The position numbers were made by a program, and so were the translations under genes. Positions 1-6,611 of a stretch of DNA of 10,847 nt are shown here, in pieces; position 1 is the first letter of the stretch, and each line of letters starts with the position of its first letter. The notes under the pieces were generated by a model. The model had not been told where the DNA came from. It saw only the letters and a list, made by a program, of their open reading frames with translations, and searched no databases. The DNA is from JALYIM01 sp040003205 (GTDB lineage: Bacteria > Acidobacteriota > Terriglobia > Terriglobales > Acidobacteriaceae): the NCBI GenBank assembly GCA_040003205.1, contig JBDUDA010000090.1, positions 1-10,847 of the forward strand. Direction: 5' to 3'.

Positions 1-1225
1 TTTCAGCGGTTTCAAAGTCGCGGATTTCTCCCACCAGGATGATGTTTGGATCCTGCCGCAAAAAGGCTCGCAGTGCAGCCGCAAAATTCAATCCGATCTG
101 TTCCTTCATCTGCACCTGGTTGACGCCACCCAGCTGAAATTCGACCGGATCTTCCGCCGTCATGATGTTGGTGTCAGGCTGGTTCAAGCGCGCGATAGAG
201 GAATACAGCGTGTTGGTTTTGCCGGAGCCGGTTGGACCGGTGACCAGCACCATGCCGTAGGGTTTCAGAATCGCCTTTTCAAATTTAACCAGCGACTCGG
301 GCTCGAATCCCAGCTTCGTCATATCCAGACGAAGATTTTCTTTATCCAGAAGCCGCAGCACGATCTTCTCGCCCCACAACGTCGGCAGGGTGCTGACACG
401 AAAATCCAGTTGCTTTTTCTTGCCGCCAATATTCATCTTCAGCATGATGCGACCGTCTTGCGGCAGTCGCTTTTCGCTGATGTCCAACTTCGACATGATC
501 TTCATGCGAGAAGTGATGGCATCCTTAAGTTTTAGGGGCGGCGACATGATGCTTTGCAGAATGCCGTCTATACGGAAGCGGACGCGAAATTCTTTTTCGT
601 AGGGCTCCACGTGAATGTCGCTGGCGCCTCGCTTGACCGCATCGGTCAAAATCATGTTCACGAGCTTGACGATGGGCGCTTCATCGGCCGCCTTTTCCAG
701 ATCGGCAAGCCCCACCTCGGTTTCTTCGGCCTGGAGCTCCACGTCGGCTTCGTCCATCTCCGTCATGGACTGCATTACCTGCTCGAGGTCTTCCTCTTTG
801 GTGTTGCCGTAGGCTTTTTCGATTCCTTCAAGAATGGAACTTTCGGATGCGACCACCGGCTCGATGTTGAAGCCGGTCATAAACTTGATGTCGTCCATTG
901 CAAAGACGTTCGTCGGATCCACCATGGCGATGGTGAGCGATGCGCCCACGCGGCTCAAGGGCAGAATCTGGTAACGTTTCGCAGTCTCAAACGGGATTAG
1001 CTTGACTACAGAGGGGTCAATTTCAAAATAAGAAAGGTTGATTGCGGGAACGCCATACTGCCGCGAGAGAAAGTTGGTGACGTCTTCGTCTTTCAGAAAG
1101 CCGAGCTTTACCAGCGCGGACCCCAGGCGACAGCTGGTTTCCTTCTGGACTTTCGTCGCTTGTTGCAACTGCTCTGGGGAAATGACTTTCTCTTTCACAA
1201 GAAGGTCGCCCAGCCGTTGAGACAT
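1..1225 (-). CDS. pilB: Type IV pilus assembly ATPase PilB (GspE/PulE family), C-terminus cut by window edge
   Basis: This is the cytoplasmic hexameric ATPase that powers pilus extension (type II secretion/type IV pilus family). The ATG at 1225 is preceded by AGGAG with 6-nt spacing; 408 codons are visible. Two MshEN motifs lie at residues 4-27 and 33-56. An acidic linker (about 144-172) leads to the N2 region ('SDIHVEPYE', about 182-190). The Walker A motif GPTGSGKT is at 330-337, the Asp box 'AEDPVEF' at 357-363 and the Walker B-like 'GEIRD' at 399-403. The His box and zinc-binding segment expected further on would lie beyond the window; family proteins are around 560-580 residues. MshEN domains are known c-di-GMP binders. 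PilB is preferred over general secretion GspE because of the double MshEN N-terminus, but no other pilus gene is visible to settle this. Confidence 0.93.
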   Translation of the reverse strand, partial: MSQRLGDLLVKEKVISPEQLQQATKVQKETSCRLGSALVKLGFLKDEDVTNFLSRQYGVPAINLSYFEIDPSVVKLIPFETAKRYQILPLSRVGASLTIAMVDPTNVFAMDDIKFMTGFNIEPVVASESSILEGIEKAYGNTKEEDLEQVMQSMTEMDEADVELQAEETEVGLADLEKAADEAPIVKLVNMILTDAVKRGASDIHVEPYEKEFRVRFRIDGILQSIMSPPLKLKDAITSRMKIMSKLDISEKRLPQDGRIMLKMNIGGKKKQLDFRVSTLPTLWGEKIVLRLLDKENLRLDMTKLGFEPESLVKFEKAILKPYGMVLVTGPTGSGKTNTLYSSIARLNQPDTNIMTAEDPVEFQLGGVNQVQMKEQIGLNFAAALRAFLRQDPNIILVGEIRDFETAE

Positions 1226-1591
1226 GCCTTGCTCCTAAGCAGCGGATTAACGGTTGCTGGTAAACGTCAGTTCAGCGCCAGAGTTGCCGTCCCAGTAAAG
1301 GGAGCAACAGAGTCTTTTGCGTTGACACAAATTGTCACCTGAGAAGGTTACTTTCACCAGTAACTTTGGTACTTGTACCGAACCTTGGTTTACGATTAGA
1401 GCGGCAAGCAACGCTCTCCGTCGCTGTTGGCGGGCGTTCTGAGAGATGCTGCTCTCAGAAGGACACAAACTTTGGTAATCGGTAGATTGCTGGAGCACCA
1501 GATTCAGGTCCGCCAGCAGAGCCATCGCGGGCGGCCAGCGCTGGCTGGAGTTCACTATTTGGAACACCGTTCTGAGCACAGACGTGCAAAT
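1226..1591. promoter_or_regulatory. Divergent pilB / glycosylase intergenic region with clustered inverted repeats
   Basis: This gap lies between divergent genes, so it should carry promoters for both. Its right border depends on where the glycosylase starts (1427, 1472 or 1592). Visible inverted repeats are: GTTGC at 1283-1287 with GCAAC at 1304-1308, with a CCC/GGG inner stem; TGACA at 1323-1327 with TGTCA at 1333-1337; GTTACT at 1347-1352 with AGTAAC at 1359-1364; GGTAC at 1368-1372 with GTACC at 1375-1379; and the perfect 12-bp palindrome GCCAGCGCTGGC at 1534-1545. TTGACA at 1322-1327 matches a sigma-70 -35 box on the plus strand, but there is no convincing -10 element 16-18 nt downstream. 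No sigma-54 promoter of the TGGCAC-N5-TTGC type was found upstream of pilB. Confidence 0.45.
1232..1236 (-). promoter_or_regulatory. Ribosome binding site of pilB
   Basis: On the minus strand AGGAG stands 6 nt before the ATG at 1225. It is one of only two clear Shine-Dalgarno sequences in the window and supports that start. Confidence 0.75.
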
Positions 1592-2395
1592 GTGGGTCGT
1601 CCGCGTAAGCGTTCGCGCGCAGCTCGCGAGGAACACTTACGCCGCTACTACCGCGCCTTGCAACGGTCTTGGGGACGCCAGCACTGGTGGCCCGCCAGCA
1701 CCCGTTTCGAGGTGATTGTGGGGGCCTATCTCACTCAAAATACTTCATGGACAAATGTCGAGCATGCGCTGCGAAAACTGCGATCGGCGCGGCGGTTGAG
1801 CTTGCAGGGAATTCGCAGCGCGAGTTTGACGGAGCTCGAAACGCTGATTCGTTCGTCGGGCTATTTTCGGCAAAAATCCCTTCGCCTCAAGGTTTTTGTC
1901 GATTTTCTTGATTCGAACTACGGCGGCTCGCTAAGACGGATGTTCGCGAAACCGACAGAGAATCTTCGGCAGGAACTGCTAGACCTCCCAGGCATCGGCC
2001 CTGAGACCGCCGATTCAATTCTGCTTTATGCCGGTCAGCATCCGGTATTCGTAGTGGACGCTTACACTCGCCGGATTCTCGAGCGCCACCAGATAATCAC
2101 GCCTCGCGCCACTTACGAGGAGATACGAAGTCTGATGCAGAAGGCGTTGTTTCCCCTGTCTGCCGAGAGCAGTTCGGAATTGTTGAACCAGGTGAAACTC
2201 AACCCGGCTCTGCACGGAGCTGCCCATCCTGCGTCGCGGATGTCTACTACGAAACGATCTTCCCTAGCACAAGTTTTCAATGACACTCACGGATTTATTG
2301 TCAGCACCGGCAAGCAGTTTTGCCTGAAGACGAAGCCGCTGTGCGAACACTGCCCGCTTTGCAAGTTTTTGCCCAGCCGCGTTTATCCAGCTTAA
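1592..2395 (+). CDS. Endonuclease III-superfamily (HhH-GPD) DNA glycosylase
   Basis: Likely a base-excision-repair DNA glycosylase acting on damaged bases. Numbering uses the GTG at 1592 (267 aa). The fold signature runs from 'QHWWPASTRFEVIVGA' and 'LTQNTSWTNVE' to the helix-hairpin-helix 'LPGIGPETAD' and 'VVDAYTRRI', whose D156 matches the catalytic Asp138 of E. coli Nth. The position of Nth Lys120, 18 residues before that Asp, is E138, so beta-lyase activity is not expected. This points to a monofunctional glycosylase, as in the MagIII-like branch, not true endonuclease III. C244, C251, C254 and C257 give C-x6-C-x2-C-x2-C, where canonical Fe-S enzymes have x5 before the last Cys. The frame is open upstream to a TTG at 1427, and a TTG at 1472 has AGAAGGA 8 nt before it, but residues before about 1592 look non-conserved, so the start is unresolved. 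It ends 17 bp before the kinase gene. Confidence 0.82.
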   Translation: MGRPRKRSRAAREEHLRRYYRALQRSWGRQHWWPASTRFEVIVGAYLTQNTSWTNVEHALRKLRSARRLSLQGIRSASLTELETLIRSSGYFRQKSLRLKVFVDFLDSNYGGSLRRMFAKPTENLRQELLDLPGIGPETADSILLYAGQHPVFVVDAYTRRILERHQIITPRATYEEIRSLMQKALFPLSAESSSELLNQVKLNPALHGAAHPASRMSTTKRSSLAQVFNDTHGFIVSTGKQFCLKTKPLCEHCPLCKFLPSRVYPA

Positions 2396-2412
2396 GATGG
2401 ATGCATTGAGAG

Positions 2413-4719
2413 TTGGACGGGCGCGTTGCACTCTCTTCATGCGTGGTCATTCCTGACAAAACTCGCTCCACGGTAGAAACCTCGAGCCGAAAGAAATTAA
2501 TCATCTTTCTGGCAATCGGTCTTTTTCTGGCTTTCGGGGTTGTGCTCTCGCAAACTTCGTTTGATCTCCCGTTTTTAAATCCTGGCACCAATCAGCAGCT
2601 TCTGGTGTTTGCGGCACTCTCTGTTGTTATTTTTCTGCTGTTTGTTGCGCTGACGTTTGTTCTTGCCCGTAACCTTTTGAAGCTTTTTGCTGAACGAAAG
2701 TTGGGCGTACTAGGCTCGAAGTTTCGTACTCGCCTCGTGGTTGCGAGTTTGCTGCTGTCGTTTCTTCCGGTCATTATGATGTTCTGGTTCGCTTACTCGC
2801 TCATGAATCGTTCGATTGACAGATGGTTTTCGAGTCCGCTGGAGGAGGTCCGGCAGGACACACTGAAGATGGCGTCCATCCTGTCGAACTATGTGGCCCA
2901 GGATGCCGTCGCCGAAGCGAGATCAATTGCCACGGAACCCGAAGTGGGCGTCGCTTTTGCGCAAGGAAATTTTGCGCCGGTGCTGGCGGAGTTTCGCGAG
3001 CGTGAGTCCACATTGCGTGGTGGCTTCGCCGTCGCCATCTTGAACGGCGACGTCAAAACCAGCCTCGGTCTACCCGCAAATTTATCTTTGCTCAAGGATA
3101 AAATTGCGGAAGCTACTGCACTCGCTCAGAGCAGCCACAAATCAGCGGGCGATTCGGCGATGCAGTTTGTCTGGGAACACAATGAATACATTGTGGGGAG
3201 CTATCCGCTTCCGAGCGAAGGTCTCATCCTCGTTGCCATTCCTCTTCCTAAGGAGTTCTCAAGCATTGCGCAGCAGGCGGCGGCCAGCCAGAAACGCTAT
3301 CTCGAGTTATACCGGGAGCGGCGGCTCGTGCGGCGCACTTACATGGAAACGCTACTGTTACTCACCGTGCTGGTTCTGTTCTCCACAACCTGGTTAGCGC
3401 TTTTTCTTTCCAAGCTCGTTACCAGACCTGTAGTCGCGCTGGCAGAGGCCACACAGGAAATCTCTCGTGGCCGACTGGACTTTCGCGTCGAGGTTGCAGC
3501 CGCCGACGAGATCGGAGACCTGGTGCGGTCCTTCAACAGCATGGCAGAAGAACTGCAATCGAGCAGGCATCAGATTGATGCTTCGAGCAGCGAGCTTGAA
3601 GCGGCGAATGTCGCCCTCGAGCAGCGACGCCGCCACATCGAGACGATTCTCCAGAGCATTCCTACCGGAGTGCTGTCTTTGGACGCCAATCGCCGCATCA
3701 CCCATGTTAACGATGCCTTGATCCGTCTGTTTCACGCGGCGGGAACTGGACTGGACGCATCGGCAATTCTGCCAGGGGCTTCGCTAACGGACATTTTTCC
3801 CGCCGAGGTCGTACAGGCTCTCGAGTCGTTGCTACGCCGCGCTGATCGCATGGGTACCACCACAACCCAAGTGGACATCCCCGTTCTTCGCGGGTCGCTC
3901 AATCTCGCAACCACGGTGGCGACGTTGCGGCACGGAGATAGCCGTCTCGGTTATGTTCTGGTTTTCGAAGACATGTCGGACTTGATTAAAGCGCAAAAAC
4001 AGATTGCTTGGCGGGAAGTAGCACGTCGGGTGGCTCATGAAATTAAGAATCCTCTCACGCCGATTTCACTCTCCGCTGATCGCATTCGAAGACACCTGCA
4101 GCGTAGCACTCCGTTAGATGCTAGTGCGATGAAGGTCATTGACGGTTGCGCCCAAACCATCAGCGGCGCTGTAGAGACCGTGAGGAGCCTGGTAGATGAA
4201 TTCTCCACGCTGGCCCGATTTCCCGCCGCTCAGCCGCGCCTCACCAGTATTAACGATATTGTGGAGAACGCCTTGTCTATGTTTAACGGGCGCCTGGACA
4301 ATATTCGCGTACACACCGCGCTCGCGCAGCACCTCCCGGAGGTGATGGCGGACGCTGAAGGGATCAAACGCGCCGTCGCCAACCTGGTTGATAATGCCGC
4401 CGAGGCCATGCAAGACTCCATGATTCGGGAAATCGAGATTTCAACCTCGTTGGTTGCTAGCCGGGATGCAGTCGAAATCACTATCGCCGACACGGGACAC
4501 GGGGTGACTACGGAGTTGAAGGAAAGACTTTTTCTCCCGTACTTTTCGACCAAACAACGCGGCACAGGCTTAGGGCTTGCGATTGTGAGCCGCATTATTG
4601 AAGATCATCACGGCTCGATTCGAATCGAAGAGAACAAGCCGCTTGGGACCAGATTTGTTATCGAGCTCCCGACTGCGGCAGAGACCTCTATAACAACTTC
4701 AGAAACCGAACATGCATAA
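2413..4719 (+). CDS. ntrY: NtrY-like membrane sensor histidine kinase
   Basis: Membrane histidine kinase of the NtrY family, 768 aa from the TTG at 2413; GTG at 2443 is an in-frame alternative, and neither has a strong ribosome site. Hydrophobic segments lie at about 29-48, 62-85, 107-130 and 311-333, with an extracytoplasmic region of about 180 residues before the last one. Then come HAMP (about 332-385), a coiled linker, PAS (about 405-525), HisKA with 'VAHEIKNPLTP' and phosphoacceptor H542, and a HATPase with N-box 'NLVDNAAEA' (657-665), G1 'DTGHG' (693-697), F-box 'LFLPYFSTK' and G2 'GTGLGL' (717-722). All catalytic elements look intact. In the NtrY/NtrX family it would phosphorylate the regulator encoded just downstream, which overlaps by 8 nt. 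Family systems have been linked to nitrogen metabolism, redox or envelope sensing; the signal here is unknown, and no glnA, glnB or amt gene is nearby. Confidence 0.88.
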   Translation: MDGRVALSSCVVIPDKTRSTVETSSRKKLIIFLAIGLFLAFGVVLSQTSFDLPFLNPGTNQQLLVFAALSVVIFLLFVALTFVLARNLLKLFAERKLGVLGSKFRTRLVVASLLLSFLPVIMMFWFAYSLMNRSIDRWFSSPLEEVRQDTLKMASILSNYVAQDAVAEARSIATEPEVGVAFAQGNFAPVLAEFRERESTLRGGFAVAILNGDVKTSLGLPANLSLLKDKIAEATALAQSSHKSAGDSAMQFVWEHNEYIVGSYPLPSEGLILVAIPLPKEFSSIAQQAAASQKRYLELYRERRLVRRTYMETLLLLTVLVLFSTTWLALFLSKLVTRPVVALAEATQEISRGRLDFRVEVAAADEIGDLVRSFNSMAEELQSSRHQIDASSSELEAANVALEQRRRHIETILQSIPTGVLSLDANRRITHVNDALIRLFHAAGTGLDASAILPGASLTDIFPAEVVQALESLLRRADRMGTTTTQVDIPVLRGSLNLATTVATLRHGDSRLGYVLVFEDMSDLIKAQKQIAWREVARRVAHEIKNPLTPISLSADRIRRHLQRSTPLDASAMKVIDGCAQTISGAVETVRSLVDEFSTLARFPAAQPRLTSINDIVENALSMFNGRLDNIRVHTALAQHLPEVMADAEGIKRAVANLVDNAAEAMQDSMIREIEISTSLVASRDAVEITIADTGHGVTTELKERLFLPYFSTKQRGTGLGLAIVSRIIEDHHGSIRIEENKPLGTRFVIELPTAAETSITTSETEHA
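4712..4719 (+). other. 8-nt start/stop overlap of kinase and regulator genes
   Basis: ATGCATAA holds the regulator ATG at 4712-4714 and the kinase TAA at 4717-4719. Only a weak purine stretch (AGAAAC) precedes the ATG, so re-initiation by ribosomes finishing the kinase is a reasonable inference. Confidence 0.7.
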
Positions 4720-6067
4720 CATTCTCATCATCGACGACGAACCGACGATCCGGCAATCCCTAAAGGACGTCTTGGAAGACGAGGGATATCAGGTATTCAC
4801 CGCCGATGGGGGCGAAGCCGGGTTAGAGAGTTTGCGTAGCGGCGCTTTTGATGTGGTGCTGCTTGATGTCTGGCTTCCGGGCATGGACGGTCTGCACACT
4901 CTACAAAGAGTTCGCGCTCTGGAGGATCCACCCGAAGTGATTATGATTTCCGGGCACGGCACGATTGAAACCGCGGTAAGGGCCACCAAGCTGGGGGCTT
5001 ACGATTTTCTGGAGAAGCCGCTCTCCATCGAGAAGACTTTAATTCTGCTGAAGCACGCGCTGGACGCCAAGCGTCTGCGTACAGAGAATCGCGACCTCAA
5101 GAGACAGCTTGCGCCGAAACACGTAATCGTGGGTGAAAGCGTGCCTATGAAAGCGCTGCGGCAGCAGATTCAAATCATGGCTCCGACCAACGGCCGGGTG
5201 TTGATTTATGGAGAGTCGGGCACCGGCAAGGAAATGGTGAGTCACGCCATACACTTTCGCAGTCTCCGTAAGGAGCAGACTTTTGTGGAAGTGAATTGCG
5301 CTGCCATTCCTGAAGATCTGATCGAGAGCGAACTCTTTGGACACAGCAAAAGCTCATTCCCAATGGCGACGTCCGAGAAGGAGGGCAAATTTCAGAAAGC
5401 AGATGGCGGAACCCTGTTCCTCGACGAAATTGGCGACATGAGTTTGAAGACGCAATCCAAAGTTCTGCGTACTCTCGAAGAACAGCGATTCTCTCCTGTG
5501 GGAAGCGACGAAACCATCACAGTGGATGTGCGCATCATTGCTTCGACTAACAAAGATCTGGAAGAGGAAATTTCGAAAGGCAACTTTCGCGAGGATCTGT
5601 TTTACCGGCTGAACGTGATTCCCTTCTCCGTGCCACCCTTGCGCGAGCGAAAAGAAGACGTTCCGTTGTTGGCGCGTCATTTTTTAAAAGAGTTTTCGGC
5701 CGCTTATGGCAGGCGTACGCGGGAGATTACAGACGATTCCATAGAAACTTTGATGCGCTATTCCTGGCCTGGAAACGTACGCGAACTGCGCAACGTCATC
5801 GAGCGCATCGTGATCATGAATCCGACCACCAGCAAATTCGAGCGGAAGCATCTACCGCCACTGGTATATCGTGATGGCAATCGGCGCAACGTGGGAACGG
5901 AGTTCGCCAGCCTGCACGAGGCACGCTCCGCATACGAGCGCGATTACATCCTGAAAAAACTCGACGAGCATCATGGCAACGTCAGCCGGACCGCAGAAGT
6001 GTTAGGCCTGGAACGCAGCCATCTCTACCGGAAGATGAAGAGCCTGGGAATTGCAGTGAAGGAATAG
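4712..6067 (+). CDS. ntrX: NtrX-like AAA+ response regulator with a degenerate GAFTGA loop
   Basis: Response regulator of the NtrC/NtrX class, 451 aa, with three domains. The receiver (about 1-120) has acidic pocket D8/D9, phosphoacceptor D52 in 'LLDVWLPGMDG', and K102 of 'LEKP'. The AAA+ domain (about 138-375) has Walker A 'GESGTGKE' (167-174), Walker B 'GTLFLDEIGD' (233-242), 'FREDLFYRLNV' and 'WPGNVREL'. A Fis-type helix-turn-helix lies at about 420-446 ('GNVSRTAEVLGL...SHLYRKM'). The sigma-54-contacting loop, normally GAFTGA after 'ELFGHxK', reads S-S-F-P-M-A at 214-219, keeping only the Phe and last Ala. The ATPase core seems intact, so loss of sigma-54 activation is inferred while DNA binding is probably kept. 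The ATG sits inside the kinase stop region (ATGCATAA), pointing to translational coupling. ntrX is chosen over ntrC because of the NtrY-like partner. Confidence 0.88.
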   Translation: MHNILIIDDEPTIRQSLKDVLEDEGYQVFTADGGEAGLESLRSGAFDVVLLDVWLPGMDGLHTLQRVRALEDPPEVIMISGHGTIETAVRATKLGAYDFLEKPLSIEKTLILLKHALDAKRLRTENRDLKRQLAPKHVIVGESVPMKALRQQIQIMAPTNGRVLIYGESGTGKEMVSHAIHFRSLRKEQTFVEVNCAAIPEDLIESELFGHSKSSFPMATSEKEGKFQKADGGTLFLDEIGDMSLKTQSKVLRTLEEQRFSPVGSDETITVDVRIIASTNKDLEEEISKGNFREDLFYRLNVIPFSVPPLRERKEDVPLLARHFLKEFSAAYGRRTREITDDSIETLMRYSWPGNVRELRNVIERIVIMNPTTSKFERKHLPPLVYRDGNRRNVGTEFASLHEARSAYERDYILKKLDEHHGNVSRTAEVLGLERSHLYRKMKSLGIAVKE

Positions 6068-6094
6068 CTGTGAGTGGATCGCAGATACGCGCAG

Positions 6095-6541
6095 TTAACG
6101 TTTGATCATCTGAATTTCGCTGCCGTTTTTCGCAAACTTCACTTCGTCCATCAATTGATTGATCAGGTAAATGCCGCGTCCGCAATTGGAATAGAGATTC
6201 TGGCCAGAAATTGGGCTGGGAATGACGGCGGGATCAAATCCGTTTCCGGGATCACGAACAATAATTAACATGGTGCCGTGATCGTCGCAGGCCACATCGC
6301 ACTCGACGATTTTCGTGACATCGGCTTTGGCGCCGTGTAAAACAGCATTGGCCAATGCCTCAGTAAGCGCCAGTTCGACCGCTTCCTCTTTACCCGCGGC
6401 ACAGTCAATCTCTTTGACGATCTGCATTACATTCTGCACTACGGGATCAACGGCATTTTTGTCCGCAGCCAGCATCACTTTCAAGCGCACAACCATCTTG
6501 CCGGAATCAAAGTCGCACAACGTAGCGGGATCGGAACCCAT
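6095..6541 (-). CDS. RsbW/SpoIIAB-like anti-sigma factor serine kinase (HATPase_c_2)
   Basis: Small soluble GHKL ATPase of 148 aa, the size of RsbW/SpoIIAB anti-sigma kinases. The N-box is 'ELALTEALANAVLHG' (56-70), with E61 and N65 matching the catalytic Glu and Mg-binding Asn spacing. G1 is 'RDPGNGFDP' (96-104) and G2 'GRGIYLINQLMDEV' (121-134). Family members bind a sigma factor and phosphorylate a STAS-domain antagonist on Ser/Thr. The ATG at 6541 is preceded by AAGAGGA with 6-nt spacing. It is the last gene of the minus-strand block, 60 bp after era, and converges with the regulator gene across 27 bp. No STAS protein, phosphatase or sigma factor is encoded here, so the partner is unknown; some relatives act in other signalling roles. 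Confidence 0.85.
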   Translation of the reverse strand: MGSDPATLCDFDSGKMVVRLKVMLAADKNAVDPVVQNVMQIVKEIDCAAGKEEAVELALTEALANAVLHGAKADVTKIVECDVACDDHGTMLIIVRDPGNGFDPAVIPSPISGQNLYSNCGRGIYLINQLMDEVKFAKNGSEIQMIKR

Positions 6542-6547
6542 ATGAAG

Positions 6548-6554
6548 TCCTCTT
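6548..6554 (-). promoter_or_regulatory. Ribosome binding site of the RsbW-like gene
   Basis: On the minus strand AAGAGGA lies 6 nt before the ATG at 6541, a good Shine-Dalgarno match that fixes the start. Confidence 0.7.
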
Positions 6555-6584
6555 AAATTCCTGGTTGGACTGCTTTAACACAAC

Positions 6585-6611
6585 TCTGCGGACACGCGTT
6601 TTTACCGCAGA
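6585..6611. other. Weak hairpin at the end of era
   Basis: TCTGCGG at 6585-6591 pairs with CCGCAGA at 6605-6611, a 7-bp stem around a 13-nt loop that spans the era stop codon. No T-run follows on the minus strand, so it is not a convincing intrinsic terminator; it may only be a transcript-end or processing structure, or chance. Confidence 0.25.

Noticed and set aside
554..1000. Plus-strand open frame of 148 codons within pilB
   Set aside because: It is antisense to a strongly supported PilB reading frame with conserved domains, and has no family resemblance of its own.
1322..1352. Sigma-70 promoter from TTGACA at 1322
   Set aside because: The -35 box is perfect, but the hexamers 16-18 nt downstream (AAGGTT, AGGTTA, GGTTAC) do not resemble TATAAT; the TTGACA also overlaps an inverted repeat.
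1247..1636. Minus-strand open frame of 129 codons upstream of pilB
   Set aside because: It overlaps the glycosylase 5' region and the inverted-repeat cluster, has no ribosome site, shows no recognisable domain and has a Cys/Ser/Arg-rich composition unlike the neighbouring proteins.
4712..6067. Regulator as a standard NtrC-type nitrogen sigma-54 activator
   Set aside because: The GAFTGA loop is lost, the partner kinase is NtrY-like with membrane segments, and no nitrogen-assimilation genes are nearby.
6068..6094. Bidirectional terminator between the converging regulator and RsbW-like genes
   Set aside because: The 27-bp gap has no stem followed by a T-run on either strand.
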